Shown piece by piece: positions 53,161 through 63,054 of a stretch of DNA of 64,000 bases. How positions within the stretch are numbered: position 1 is the stretch's first letter; each line of letters begins with the position of its first letter. The translations under genes were made by a program, and so were the position numbers. The notes beneath the pieces were generated by a model that had not been told where the DNA came from, did not search any database, and saw only the letters and a program-made list of their open reading frames with translations. The stretch is from an uncultured Lachnospiraceae bacterium (GTDB lineage: Bacteria > Bacillota > Clostridia > Lachnospirales > Lachnospiraceae): positions 62,001-126,000 of the forward strand of contig CANQUG010000002.1 in assembly GCA_947626985.1 (NCBI GenBank), written 5' to 3'.

Positions 53161-54279
53161 TTAAAGTCCCAGATCAGACAGTTTATTCATATTGTCCCGT
53201 TTAAAATCCATGGAAGAATGAATATAGCGGTTCAGCGTAACGGAAGTATTGGAATGCCCCAGAATCTCACTGAGACTTTTCAGTTCAAACCCCGCCTCTA
53301 CGCATCGCGTGGCGAACGTATGGCGCAGGGTGTGAAAATGCACTCCCTCCATGCCGCATTCCTTCGTATATCTCCTCATCCGGTACTGGAGAGTGCGGGG
53401 CTCCATATAGTGATCCGTCCCGGTGAGAAGATACACCTTCGTATTATCCGGCTTCATCTTCATACATAATTCCATGATGCTTTCCGACATGGGAATGACC
53501 CGGGAGGAGGTCTGGCTTTTCGGATTTCCGATCACCACCCTGGTCCTGCCTTTGTCCTCTCCGGAGGTGTCTTTCAGCCTCTGCATCGTGGAATCGATGC
53601 GGATCGTCCTCTCCTCCAGAGAGATATTCTCCCATCGCAGGGCACAGAGCTCACCGATCCTTATTCCGGACAGCAGCGCCAGCAGAATACTGAACTTGCA
53701 GTTGTCCATATCCGTCTGAAGATAGTTCACAAAACGGCGCTGCTCCTCCAGGGTCAGAATGCGCGCCTCCTTCTTCTCCTCCCTGGGATACTGGATCTCC
53801 ACAGCCGCAAACACACCGGGGTGCTTCCTGGAAGCGTATTTCAGCACTGCATGAAGAACCATCAGGATATCCTTCACCATTTTCGGAGACAGCTTTTCCT
53901 CCAGCAAAAGCTTCTGTTTAAAAACCTCCACGGTATCTGTGGTAACGGCGTAGGGATAGTACTCCCCCAATCCGGGCAGGATATGCCGGCGCAGACAGAG
54001 TTCGTATTTCACAAAGGTCGATTCCTTCACTTCACAGCGCTGCATTTCCAGCCATTCATTGCAGAAAAATTCAAATTTCCAGTTCCTTTTCTTCCCCATA
54101 AGAGGAGCGTTGTTCATAACGGCTATTTTGGCTATCAGGGCCTTTTCCTTGGCCTCCCTGTAGGTTTTGCCGTAGCAGAATCCGTACCTGATCTTGCCTG
54201 ACACCTCATAGCCCTTCACATATCGGGCTTCCCACCGGCCGTCCTTACGCTTGAAAATGTTTTCTCCCTTTTTTGACAT
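53161..54279 (-). CDS. Phage/ICE-type tyrosine integrase (isolated)
   Basis: A 372-residue integrase of the phage type: an N-terminal arm-binding domain (GENIFKRKDGRWEARYVKGY), a core-binding SAM-like domain (about 70-160: FFCNEWLEMQRCEVKESTF), and a catalytic domain with Arg in SGIRIGELCALRW, HxxR in FHTLRHTFATRCVEAGF, His in EILGHSNTSVTLNRYIH and the nucleophile Tyr in NRYIH. Element-borne integrases normally lie beside attachment sites and excisionase; neither is evident. A long AT-rich leader precedes it. Ribosome site AAAGGAGGAAAAAGTC. Confidence 0.93.
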   Translation of the reverse strand: MSKKGENIFKRKDGRWEARYVKGYEVSGKIRYGFCYGKTYREAKEKALIAKIAVMNNAPLMGKKRNWKFEFFCNEWLEMQRCEVKESTFVKYELCLRRHILPGLGEYYPYAVTTDTVEVFKQKLLLEEKLSPKMVKDILMVLHAVLKYASRKHPGVFAAVEIQYPREEKKEARILTLEEQRRFVNYLQTDMDNCKFSILLALLSGIRIGELCALRWENISLEERTIRIDSTMQRLKDTSGEDKGRTRVVIGNPKSQTSSRVIPMSESIMELCMKMKPDNTKVYLLTGTDHYMEPRTLQYRMRRYTKECGMEGVHFHTLRHTFATRCVEAGFELKSLSEILGHSNTSVTLNRYIHSSMDFKRDNMNKLSDLGL

Positions 54280-54612
54280 GACTTTTTCCTCCTTTCATTT
54301 TCCGGAAATACCGTCATATTGCGTCCGTCCGTCACACAGCGGCGGAAATCCGACGGCAATTTTCCGGGTGCTGCAAAAAAGTTTGACGTAATATATAAAA
54401 CTTCCCGGCTGCCCGTTTGACTATATGAAATTTCATTTATTTTTTAATTTTCGTGTATTTTTAGCATAAATAGCAGATATTTTATTTTGATTTTCAAAAA
54501 AGTCGCTATTATTCGTCCTTTTTTAGTCTGATTTTCTATATATCTCCAAAAAAAGTCAATCCGGATGAAGCGTTTGCATAATAATATGCAAATTTTTCCC
54601 GGAATTTCCCAT
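54280..54612. other. AT-rich intergenic region upstream of the integrase
   Basis: About 330 bp much richer in A and T than the rest of the window. Seen in it: many A/T runs, two copies of TTTGAC near 54381 and 54416 followed by ATAT-containing stretches, and a perfect 8-bp inverted repeat TTTGCATA-N4-TATGCAAA at 54573-54592. No coding frame or RNA gene was recognised. It probably holds the integrase promoter and protein-binding sites. Confidence 0.5.
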
Positions 54613-54654
54613 AGAAAAAGGCTGCCTGATTCTCATAAAAAGAATCAGACAGCC
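54613..54654 (-). terminator. Terminator of the metallophosphoesterase gene
   Basis: On the minus strand GGCTGTCTGATTCT and AGAATCAGGCAGCC form a 14-bp stem (one mismatch) with a 7-nt loop, followed by TTTTTC. It starts 12 bp after the stop codon. Confidence 0.85.
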
Positions 54655-54666
54655 GGTTTCACGTTC

Positions 54667-55287
54667 TCAAACCAGATTGTTCTTCACATCCTCCGCCTCA
54701 AAATCGAAGATACACCTCTCATAGGCGTTGATGATATGGGTGTCTTTATATTTATCGTATCTCTTGTGCTTCAGGCCGTAATTCATATGCACATGCCCGT
54801 GGAGAAAAAACTTCGGCTTATATTTTTCCATCAGTTCCACGAAGGTCTGAAAGCCCTGATGAGGCAGATCCCGCCCGTCGTTCAGCTGATAGGCCGGCGC
54901 ATGGGTCACCAGAATGTCAAAGCCGCCGTAGCGGAGGAGCTGAAACCACAGCTTCCGCACCCGCCTGCGCATCTGACGCTCCGTATACTGATACTCTCCG
55001 TCCTTGTACCGCATGGAGCCTCCCAGTCCCAGGATCCGCACGCCGTCGTGCACGTAAATCCGGTCGTCGATGCATACGCAGCCGTCCGGCGGGATCTTCT
55101 GGTACTTCTCATCATGATTCCCGTGAACATACAGAAGGGGAACGGAGGCAAAGGTCACAAGAAAGGACAGGTACCTGGGATCCAGGTCCCCGCAGGAAAT
55201 GATCAGATCAATTCCGTCCAGCTTCCCCTCCTCGTAAAAATCCCACAGATATTTGGATTCCTCATCTGCAATCGCCAGTATCTTCAT
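54667..55287 (-). CDS. Calcineurin-like metallophosphoesterase
   Basis: A 206-residue dimetal phosphoesterase. The motifs are degenerate at the start: the first Asp is in ILAIADEESKYLWDFY (usual DxH is DEE), then LIISCGDLDPRYLSFL (GD), YVHGNHDEK (GNHD), VTHAPAYQLND (TH) and FFLHGHVHMNYG (GHxH). Such proteins hydrolyse phosphodiesters; the substrate is unknown. The altered DxH may change metal use. The ATG start is 15 nt from GGAGG. It follows the BMP-type gene by 10 bp in the same direction and may be its partner. Confidence 0.88.
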   Translation of the reverse strand: MKILAIADEESKYLWDFYEEGKLDGIDLIISCGDLDPRYLSFLVTFASVPLLYVHGNHDEKYQKIPPDGCVCIDDRIYVHDGVRILGLGGSMRYKDGEYQYTERQMRRRVRKLWFQLLRYGGFDILVTHAPAYQLNDGRDLPHQGFQTFVELMEKYKPKFFLHGHVHMNYGLKHKRYDKYKDTHIINAYERCIFDFEAEDVKNNLV

Positions 55288-55297
55288 ACGCAGCTGA

Positions 55298-57238
55298 TCA
55301 TTCCTCCAGACTTTTTTCTATTCCCTGCTGGGAGATCACCGGTTTCGCCTTTTCCTGAAGCTCCGCCGCTTTGGGAATGGACCCGGTCACATTCTCCGCA
55401 AGCCAGCTCATATTGATGATCTCCTCCGGGGAGAGACTCACCTCCGGATCCCCCTGAACCATTCCCTCCTGGGAATACAGAATGCCGGAGAAGGGATTGA
55501 ATTCTCCCGTATGTATGGTTTTGTTCAGCAGCTCGATCAGGCGCTTCGTACCGATGGGAAGGTTCTGGGAACAGATCAGATCGATCACCCCCGCCGACAT
55601 TCCCCACCAGTAATTGATGGCTTTGGGAGACGAATTTTTATCGTCGTATTTCCATGTTCCGTCCATAATGGTGCGGATCAGCCGCTCATAAAACCTGCCC
55701 CAGTGCCACACAGGCATGGCCAGACTGTGGGGAATATCCTGCTCCAGCCTGTAAAGGCCGAAAAATCTGGAGCCGTCCTCAGGAATCACCATATCCTTGT
55801 CCGATATAATGGACACCTGATTCCGTCTGAAATTTTCCATATAGTCCGTATCCTTCCTGGTGGACCATTCCAGGTATACCTCTGCTCTGGGATTGATCAT
55901 CCTGGCTCCCAGAGCAAAGGCGTTGATATTGGAAATGGCCCCGTAAAGAGGATAATCCGCAATATATCCCAGCCGGTCGTTCTCCGTCATGGCCCCGGCT
56001 ATGGCTCCCATCAGGAATTTCGCCTCGTACATTCTGGCATAATAGGTCCTGATGTATCTGTGGCTGAGGTTCAGGGAACAGTTCAGAATGCGGACCTCCG
56101 GATGATCGATGGCGGCCTTCACACTGGCAGGGGCAAAAATCGGACTGGTGGTAAAAATAAGATTGCATCCCTTCGCCACGGCGTCCTCGATGACAGCTCC
56201 CGCCTGATTCTCATCCACATTCTCGTAATAAATGGTACTGACCTCCCTGGGGAAGGTCTGCTCCAGGTGAAAACGCCCCAGTTCATGGGCATACGTCCAG
56301 GCGGAGGACATGGGCGTTCTGGCATACACGAAGGCTATGTTCAGCTTCGGAGAGCTTATGGGGAGCAGCCGGTTCAGAAGAGGCTTTTTCTCCGATCCGG
56401 GATCCATCTTCAGATCAATGGACTTTCCGTCCTCCCCCAGCTCATATTCCTCCCAGCCCCGGGCCACCAGCTCGCTGATCTCCCCGGAGGTTTTATTTGC
56501 CACTTCCCGGTAACCGTATAAGGTAATGAAAGACAAAAAGGCGTCTCCGGCGGTAATGGTCAGCTTCCCGCCGCTCCTTTCGTTAAATTCGGCGCTGAAC
56601 CTGGTATAGACGGAGCTGAATTCCAGGCGCTCATCGTCCGACCAGGGCTCTCCCGGCTTTTTCCCCACCGCCTCCTGAAGCTTCCGAAAGCTTCCCAGCC
56701 TGGAAAACCAGATATAATTGATCTGGGACGCCTCATAGAAGTCCACGAACTCGTAGTAGATCTTATTTTCCTTCTGCTCTGTTCTGGGGGGAAGAATTCT
56801 GATCACGTTTCCCGGAATGGAAACGGCATTAAAATACTTCAGAACGCTGACCCTTTTATTCCCCTCCTCCACATAGAACTCGTTCATATATTCATAGGCC
56901 TTGATGGGATCCCGGATTCCCTCCTTCACATGGCTGGCGCAGAGGCGCATCCACTTGTTGGAAAACTCGGAGCCCTCCCGGAGAATAGGCATAAAGTTTC
57001 CGGAGAAGGCGTTGCTCCTTCCGCCGGTCTTGGTTCCCACGATCTGATCCATGGGAATCTGCACCAGGCCAAGGGACACCTCCTTATAATGGCCCCTGGA
57101 AGGAAGAATATCGTCCAGCACCTTCAGGGTGGGCTGCAGCCCTTTCAGAAGACGGGTCTGGTAATCCTTTTTCCCGGCCTTATATGCTTTCATATAATCC
57201 TGCACGTCAATGGTCTCATCCAAATCGCCCATATCCAT
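55298..57238 (-). CDS. Cytosolic ParB-like/BMP-family ligand-binding fusion protein
   Basis: A 646-residue protein with two parts. The N-terminal part (about 40-180) reads like the ParB/sulfiredoxin fold: VSLGLVQIPMDQIVGTKTGG, KEGIRDPIKAYEYMNEF and EEGNKRVSVLKYF. The C-terminal part (about 300-600) is a BMP-type periplasmic-binding fold: KLNIAFVYARTPMSSAWTYA, GCNLIFTTSPIFAPASVKA and IADYPLYGAISNINAFALGA. BMP proteins normally bind nucleosides outside the cell; this one has no signal peptide or lipobox, so it should be cytosolic. No transport genes are adjacent. I know no described role. Ribosome site AAAGGAGAG. Confidence 0.75.
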   Translation of the reverse strand: MDMGDLDETIDVQDYMKAYKAGKKDYQTRLLKGLQPTLKVLDDILPSRGHYKEVSLGLVQIPMDQIVGTKTGGRSNAFSGNFMPILREGSEFSNKWMRLCASHVKEGIRDPIKAYEYMNEFYVEEGNKRVSVLKYFNAVSIPGNVIRILPPRTEQKENKIYYEFVDFYEASQINYIWFSRLGSFRKLQEAVGKKPGEPWSDDERLEFSSVYTRFSAEFNERSGGKLTITAGDAFLSFITLYGYREVANKTSGEISELVARGWEEYELGEDGKSIDLKMDPGSEKKPLLNRLLPISSPKLNIAFVYARTPMSSAWTYAHELGRFHLEQTFPREVSTIYYENVDENQAGAVIEDAVAKGCNLIFTTSPIFAPASVKAAIDHPEVRILNCSLNLSHRYIRTYYARMYEAKFLMGAIAGAMTENDRLGYIADYPLYGAISNINAFALGARMINPRAEVYLEWSTRKDTDYMENFRRNQVSIISDKDMVIPEDGSRFFGLYRLEQDIPHSLAMPVWHWGRFYERLIRTIMDGTWKYDDKNSSPKAINYWWGMSAGVIDLICSQNLPIGTKRLIELLNKTIHTGEFNPFSGILYSQEGMVQGDPEVSLSPEEIINMSWLAENVTGSIPKAAELQEKAKPVISQQGIEKSLEE

Positions 57239-57305
57239 CTCGTCTTTCTCTCCTTTCTGTCCTGATCCGCGGCCTTCCGGAAAAAGGCCGGCTTTCTGCC
57301 ATCCT

Positions 57306-58517
57306 CTACAGATTCGCCCGGATCACTCTTGGCCGGAAGCCGCCGTCCTCCAGAGCTCTCACGATCTCATTCTTATGGTTCGTTCCGTAAGCCTCCATGG
57401 TGATCTTCAGTTCCACGGCAGCGTTGCGGTTGGTGCTGACGAACTGGTTGTGATCCAACTTGATCACGTTCCCCTGCTTCTCCGAGATCACGGTGGCCAC
57501 CCGGACCAGTTCCCCGGGACGGTCCGGCAGCAGCACGGAAACCGTAAAGATACGGTCCCTCTGAATCAATCCATGCTGCACCACGGAGGACATGGTGATC
57601 ACATCCATGTTTCCGCCGCTGAGGATGGAAACGATCTTTTTATTCTTTATATCCAGATGGCGGAGCGCAGCTACCGTGAGAAGTCCGGAGTTCTCCACCA
57701 CCATCTTGTGATTTTCCACCATATCCAGGAAGGAGACGATCAGCTCGTCGTCCTCCACCAGGATCACATCGTCCAGATTTTCCTGGAGATAGGGGAAGAT
57801 CAGCTTTCCGGGAGTCTGAACGGCAGTGCCGTCCGCGATGGTATTCACCTGGGGCAGGGTCACGGGTTCCCCCTTGGCAAGGGAGGCTTTCAGACACGCG
57901 GCTCCTCCCGGCTCCACCCCGATCACTTTGATATGGGGATTCAGAAGCTTCGCCAGAGTTGCCACACCGGCGGCCAGCCCGCCTCCTCCCACAGGCACCA
58001 GAATATATTCCACCAGAGGCAGCTCCTGAATGATCTCCATGGCAATGGTTCCCTGTCCTGTAGCAACTGCCGGATCGTCGAAGGGATGAATGAAGGTATA
58101 GCCGTTTTCCTCCGCCAGCTGCAGAGCATAGGCGCAGGCTTCATCGTACACATCCCCTTTCAGGATCACCTCCGCGCCGTAGCTCTTCGTCCGCTCCACC
58201 TTGATCAGCGGAGTGGTGGTGGGCATCACGATCACCGCCCGGACGCCGAATTCCTGAGCGGCATAGGCCACCCCCTGGGCATGATTTCCCGCGGAAGCAG
58301 TGATCAGGCCCCGATCCCTCTCCTCCTGGGAAAGGGTGCTGATCTTATAGTAGGCTCCCCGAACCTTATAGGCTCCCGTTCTCTGCATGTTCTCCGGCTT
58401 AAAATACACCTTGTTTCCCGTGAGATCCGAAAAATAGTTGCTCTTGATCAGCTTCGTCTCCTGAGTGATCCTTTTGACAATTTCCGACGCTTCCTCAAAG
58501 CTCTCCAATGTAAGCAT
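57306..58517 (-). CDS. ilvA: Threonine ammonia-lyase with C-terminal ACT domain
   Basis: A 403-residue PLP enzyme that converts threonine to 2-oxobutyrate and ammonia. The PLP lysine is in GAYKVRGAYYKIS, with SAGNHAQGVAYAA and the phosphate loop PVGGGGLAAGV. The C-terminal ACT-like domain starts near residue 325 (RIFTVSVLLPDRPGELVRVA), indicating feedback or allosteric control; the overall form is the shorter TdcB-like type with one ACT. Start ATG at 58517 has AGGAGGAACGAT upstream. It lies 30 bp after ftsY and between ftsY and the ParB-like/BMP gene. Confidence 0.95.
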   Translation of the reverse strand: MLTLESFEEASEIVKRITQETKLIKSNYFSDLTGNKVYFKPENMQRTGAYKVRGAYYKISTLSQEERDRGLITASAGNHAQGVAYAAQEFGVRAVIVMPTTTPLIKVERTKSYGAEVILKGDVYDEACAYALQLAEENGYTFIHPFDDPAVATGQGTIAMEIIQELPLVEYILVPVGGGGLAAGVATLAKLLNPHIKVIGVEPGGAACLKASLAKGEPVTLPQVNTIADGTAVQTPGKLIFPYLQENLDDVILVEDDELIVSFLDMVENHKMVVENSGLLTVAALRHLDIKNKKIVSILSGGNMDVITMSSVVQHGLIQRDRIFTVSVLLPDRPGELVRVATVISEKQGNVIKLDHNQFVSTNRNAAVELKITMEAYGTNHKNEIVRALEDGGFRPRVIRANL

Positions 58518-58547
58518 ATCGTTCCTCCTGAATTTATTCATATCTTC

Positions 58548-59480
58548 CTAAGCGTTCACATGAAACAGCGCGTCCACAAAGGCGTCGGCGTCAAACTTCT
58601 GCAGATCCTCAATACTCTCGCCCACGCCGATATATTTTACCGGAATATCCAGCTCCGACTGGATGGCCACCGCGATGCCGCCCTTGGCCGTTCCGTCCAG
58701 CTTCGTGAGAATGATTCCGTTGAGCCTGGTAACCTCCGCAAACTGCCGGGCCTGGGCCAGGGCGTTCTGCCCCGTGGTTCCGTCCAGCACCACCAGAGTC
58801 TCCAGATAGGCCTCCGGGTACTCCCGCTCCAGGATCCTGTAGATCTTCCGGAGCTCCTCCATCAGATTCTTCTTATTATGAAGGCGTCCGGCCGTATCGC
58901 AGAGGAGCACGTCCGCGTTTCTGGCCCTGGCCGCCGCTACCGCGTCGTAAACCACGGAGGCGGGATCCGCTCCGGGCTGACCGCCGATGATCTCCACTCC
59001 CGCGCGGTTCGCCCACTGGGTCAGCTGCTCCCCCGCGGCCGCCCGGAAGGTATCCGCGGCCGCCAGAATGACCTTCTTGCCCTGATCCTTCAGTTTTCCC
59101 GCAAGCTTGCCCACAGAGGTGGTCTTGCCCACCCCGTTTACGCCTATGACCAGAATCACGGATTTCCGGTTCTCAAACTCGTACTCCGTGCTGTCCACTC
59201 TCATCTGATCCTTGATGCTGTCAATGAGAAGCTGCTTGCACTCCATGGGATCCTTGATATGCCGCTCCTGCACCTGAGCTTTCAGCTTCTCAAGGATAGA
59301 AGAGGTGGCATTGATGCCGATATCGCCCATAATGAGGATTTCTTCCAGTTCCTCATAAAAATCGTCGTCAATGCTGGAATATCCGTTGAAGATCGAATCA
59401 AAACCGGCCACAATATTGTCTCTTGTTTTGGCGAGGCCGCTTACCAGACGCCTGAAAAAACCTTTCTTTTCCTCCGCCAT
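58548..59480 (-). CDS. ftsY: Signal recognition particle receptor FtsY
   Basis: A 310-residue SRP GTPase receptor without the long acidic A domain. The N domain covers about 1-95 (KGFFRRLVSGLAKTRDNIVAG) and the G domain the rest, with GVNGVGKTTSVGKLAGKLK, DTAGRLHNKKNLMEEL and TKLDGTAKGGIAVAI. It meets Ffh at the membrane. Ribosome site GGAGGATTTAAAGT. It lies 14 bp after smc. Confidence 0.97.
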   Translation of the reverse strand: MAEEKKGFFRRLVSGLAKTRDNIVAGFDSIFNGYSSIDDDFYEELEEILIMGDIGINATSSILEKLKAQVQERHIKDPMECKQLLIDSIKDQMRVDSTEYEFENRKSVILVIGVNGVGKTTSVGKLAGKLKDQGKKVILAAADTFRAAAGEQLTQWANRAGVEIIGGQPGADPASVVYDAVAAARARNADVLLCDTAGRLHNKKNLMEELRKIYRILEREYPEAYLETLVVLDGTTGQNALAQARQFAEVTRLNGIILTKLDGTAKGGIAVAIQSELDIPVKYIGVGESIEDLQKFDADAFVDALFHVNA

Positions 59481-59493
59481 ACTTTAAATCCTC

Positions 59494-62400
59494 CTACCTG
59501 CTCAGCTGATTTTCCACCAGATCCACGGATACCAGAGTGGAAACCCCCTTCTCCTGCATGGTGATTCCGTACAGTCTGTCCGCCGCGTTCATGGTACCCC
59601 GTCTGTGGGTTATTATAATAAACTGTGTATTTTTCGTCAACTTCTGAAGATATCCGGCAAAGCGCCCCACGTTGGAATCATCCAGAGCCGCCTCGATCTC
59701 GTCCAGCAGACAGAAGGGCGACGGCTTCAGATTCTGAATGGCAAAAAGCAGGGCGATGGCCGTGAGCGCCTTCTCCCCTCCGGAAAGCTGCATCATATTC
59801 TGAAGCTTCTTTCCCGGGGGCTGGGAGATAATGCGGATGCCGGCCTCCAGAATATCCTCGTCCTCCTCCAGCTCCAGGGTTCCGTGTCCTCCGCCGAAAA
59901 GTTCCCGGAATGCTTTATTGAACTCTGACTGGATATCCCGGAACTTTTCCGTAAACTGCCTGCGCATCCCCTCGTCCAGTTCCCGGATGATCCCCTCCAG
60001 AGTCTCCTCCGCCTTTACCAGATCCTCATACTGACCGGACAGAAAGGCATGACGGTCCGACAATTCCGCGAATTCTTCGATGGCGTTCACATTCACCGGT
60101 CCCAGAGCACGGATCTCCTCCCTGATCTGACCGATCTGCCTGCGCATGGAGGAACGGTCGTCCAGCTCCTCCCTGCGGTATTTCACCGCCGCATTGGGAG
60201 TCAGCTCATATTCCTCCCACAGATAGGAAATCCGGGCCTCCTGGCGTTCGTCCTCCTTCTCCATCTGACTTTTCAACCGGAAGCTCTCCTTATCCAGAAG
60301 GCCGATTTTTTCCGAGAGCTCGTCCCGCTTCTGAAAAAAGGACCTGTACTCCCTGTTTTTGGCCTCCTGGCTTTCCTTCAGGGCTTCCAGCGCTCCAAAA
60401 GCGGAAGCCTCCTTCCCGGCGCATTCGTCCGCGGACGCCTGCAGCTCCCGGATGGCCTCCTCCTTCTTCTGCATCTCCTCCCGTCCCTGGCTCAGAATTT
60501 CATGGATTTCCTCCTTCTCCCGAAGAAAGCTCTCCTTCTCCTCCCCGAGACGCGCGAGATTTTCCTGCTGAAAGGCTTCCTTCTGCTCCAGACCGGAAGC
60601 CTCCAGCCGGATATCGTTCAGCTTCTGAACGGATTTTTCATCCTCACCGGCCCACTCGTCCAGCTCTCTCTGCTTCTCCTCTATAAATTCCTTCAGCTCC
60701 CGCTCGTCCTTCGCGGAAACCTCCAGTTCCCTCTCAATCTGAACATGACTCTCCGTAATGCCCTCCAGCTGCCGTTTCATCTCCTCCTGCTCCCGGCGGA
60801 TCTGTTCAAAGCTCTGCTGAACTTCCTTCTCCTTCTCCTCCGTCTGGGCCAGATTCATCCGGGCAGTATTCTGGTCTACATACTGCTGCCGCAGCTTTTC
60901 CTGAAAATCCGCTATGGTATCCCGCAGCACATTCCGTCTGCTCCTGTTTTCATCGATGGCCTTCTGCATGCTCTCCATATCGGACTTCAGAAGTCTTACG
61001 CTCTCCTCCAGTTCCTGGATCTCACGCCTTCTTCCCAGGAGATTGCTGCTGTTTTTAAATGCTCCGCCCGTCATGGAACCGCCGGGGCTTAAGGATTCCC
61101 CCTCGATGGTGACCATCCTGAGACTGTGCCGGAATTTCCTTCCGATGGCGATGGCATGGTCGATGTGATCCACCACCAGAACGCGCCCCAGAAGATGCTT
61201 CACGATTCCCCCGTACTCGGGAGCGGCGTCCACCAGATCGCCGGCGATTCCGATCACCCCCGGCTCCCTGAGAGCCTCCTTCTGAGGGAACTCCCCCCGG
61301 CCCTCCACGCTGTCCATGGGAAGGAAGGTGGCACGGCCGTACCGGTTTTTCTTCAGAAACTTGATCATTCTTTTGGCGGTTTCCTGGCTGTCCGTGACAA
61401 TGTTCTGGATACTGCCTCCAAGGGCGGTTTCCACCGCCACCTCGTAATCCTTCCGCACATGGATCAGATCCGCCACAACGCCCCGGATCCCGGGATTTCT
61501 GCTCTTCTGCTCCATCACCCTGCGGATGCTGTTGCCGTAGCCGTCATAGCGCTCCGTCAGGTTTTTCAGGGATTCCAGTCTGGACTCCTCCCGGTGATAG
61601 GCCACCTGGCCGATCTCCATCTGAGCGTTCTGTTCCTTCAGCTCCTCCTGAATACGATGTACCTCCTCATCCAGCCGCTCACACTCCTCATTCATGGAGC
61701 GGATCAGAGCGGTAATGGCGTCATGGCTGTCCTTCGCCTTCTTCCTCTCCTGCTTCAGGTCCGCCTCTTCACTTTTCAGGTTCAGAAAGCGCTGGCTGAT
61801 CTCCGCCTTCCGGATCTCCATCTGCTCCAGCATGGTATCATAACGCTGGGCCTCCCCCCTGGTGGTGGCCCGGCTGTTCAGCAGCTCAATGATCTCGTTC
61901 TTTCCTTCCTCCACGGCGCCGGAGCATTCTTCCATATTGGAGCGGATCCTCTGAAGATTCTCCTCCTCCGCCTTCAGCTTCTTTCGGATCTGGCGAAGAC
62001 TGTCCAGAAGCGCTCCTCTCTCCTCCTCCAGAGCCTCCCGGGACTCCTCCCTCTTTTTCAGCTCCTCCTGAATGGTCTCCAGACGCCTCTGGTAATGCTC
62101 CTCACTCTGTCTGCCGGAGGAAATCTGCTCCCGCAGCACATTGATCTGTCCTTCCTGCTGCTGCTTGCGGAGGACGTTCTGCTGAAGCTCCTCTCTGAGA
62201 GCCTCCATCCTGCCGTTCAGCTCTTCCAGTTCCTTCTCCAGGCGGTCGTACTCCGTCTTCGTCTGATCATAGGCAGCCTGATGCTCCGTCAGTTCCCCCT
62301 GCACGCCGTCATACTTTTCTCCCAGTTCCTTCAAGAGCTTCTCTGAATTCTCATTTTCCAGCAGAAAAAGATTCACATCCAGCTCCCGAAGCACATCCCG

Positions 62401-63054
62401 CCTGGCCAGATACACTCTCGCGGCTTCCGACTGCTTCTTCAGAGGTCCCAGCTGCCTGGTCAGCTCGCTGAGAATGTCCGTGACCCTCACAAGATTCTGC
62501 TTCTCCTCCTCCAGTTTCCTGAGAGTGGCCGTCTTTCTCCGCTTGAATTTCACGATTCCCGCGGCCTCGTCAAACAGCTCTCTCCGCTCCTCCGGTTTTC
62601 CGCTGAGGATCCTGTCGATCTGGCCCTGGCCGATGATGGAGTATCCCTCTTTGCCGATGCCCGTATCATAAAACATCTCGTTGATGTCCCTGAGGCGGCA
62701 GGCGCTGCCGTTGATGAGATACTCGCTCTCCCCGGAGCGGTAAAGACGTCTGGTCACGGTCACCTCATTGTAATCCACCGGAAGCTTGTGATCCCCGTTA
62801 TCCAGGGTGATGGCCACAGAAGCGTAGCTCAGAGGCTTCCTGTTCTCCGTACCGGAAAAGATCACGTCCTGCATATTTCCGCCGCGGAGCTGACGCGCGC
62901 TCTGTTCTCCCAGCACCCAGCGGACCGCGTCGCCCACATTGCTCTTGCCGCTTCCGTTCGGCCCCACGATGGCGGTGATGCCGTTGTGAAACTCGAAATT
63001 GATCTTCTGGGCGAAAGACTTAAACCCGTAAACTTCAATACTCTTCAGATACAT
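59494..63054 (-). CDS. smc: Chromosome segregation protein SMC
   Basis: A 1186-residue condensin subunit. The N-terminal head (about 1-160) has Walker [17 protein letters not shown] and the Q-loop. Two long coiled coils flank a hinge at about 510-670 ([37 protein letters not shown]). The C-terminal head (about 1080-1186) has the signature [16 protein letters not shown] and Walker [20 protein letters not shown]. It binds DNA with ScpA/ScpB and compacts chromosomes. The start overlaps the rnc end by 20 bp. Confidence 0.98.
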   Translation of the reverse strand: MYLKSIEVYGFKSFAQKINFEFHNGITAIVGPNGSGKSNVGDAVRWVLGEQSARQLRGGNMQDVIFSGTENRKPLSYASVAITLDNGDHKLPVDYNEVTVTRRLYRSGESEYLINGSACRLRDINEMFYDTGIGKEGYSIIGQGQIDRILSGKPEERRELFDEAAGIVKFKRRKTATLRKLEEEKQNLVRVTDILSELTRQLGPLKKQSEAARVYLARRDVLRELDVNLFLLENENSEKLLKELGEKYDGVQGELTEHQAAYDQTKTEYDRLEKELEELNGRMEALREELQQNVLRKQQQEGQINVLREQISSGRQSEEHYQRRLETIQEELKKREESREALEEERGALLDSLRQIRKKLKAEEENLQRIRSNMEECSGAVEEGKNEIIELLNSRATTRGEAQRYDTMLEQMEIRKAEISQRFLNLKSEEADLKQERKKAKDSHDAITALIRSMNEECERLDEEVHRIQEELKEQNAQMEIGQVAYHREESRLESLKNLTERYDGYGNSIRRVMEQKSRNPGIRGVVADLIHVRKDYEVAVETALGGSIQNIVTDSQETAKRMIKFLKKNRYGRATFLPMDSVEGRGEFPQKEALREPGVIGIAGDLVDAAPEYGGIVKHLLGRVLVVDHIDHAIAIGRKFRHSLRMVTIEGESLSPGGSMTGGAFKNSSNLLGRRREIQELEESVRLLKSDMESMQKAIDENRSRRNVLRDTIADFQEKLRQQYVDQNTARMNLAQTEEKEKEVQQSFEQIRREQEEMKRQLEGITESHVQIERELEVSAKDERELKEFIEEKQRELDEWAGEDEKSVQKLNDIRLEASGLEQKEAFQQENLARLGEEKESFLREKEEIHEILSQGREEMQKKEEAIRELQASADECAGKEASAFGALEALKESQEAKNREYRSFFQKRDELSEKIGLLDKESFRLKSQMEKEDERQEARISYLWEEYELTPNAAVKYRREELDDRSSMRRQIGQIREEIRALGPVNVNAIEEFAELSDRHAFLSGQYEDLVKAEETLEGIIRELDEGMRRQFTEKFRDIQSEFNKAFRELFGGGHGTLELEEDEDILEAGIRIISQPPGKKLQNMMQLSGGEKALTAIALLFAIQNLKPSPFCLLDEIEAALDDSNVGRFAGYLQKLTKNTQFIIITHRRGTMNAADRLYGITMQEKGVSTLVSVDLVENQLSR

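Noticed and set aside
53161..54279. Prophage or integrative element at the isolated integrase
   Set aside because: No structural, replication, excisionase or relaxase genes and no att repeats were seen on either side.
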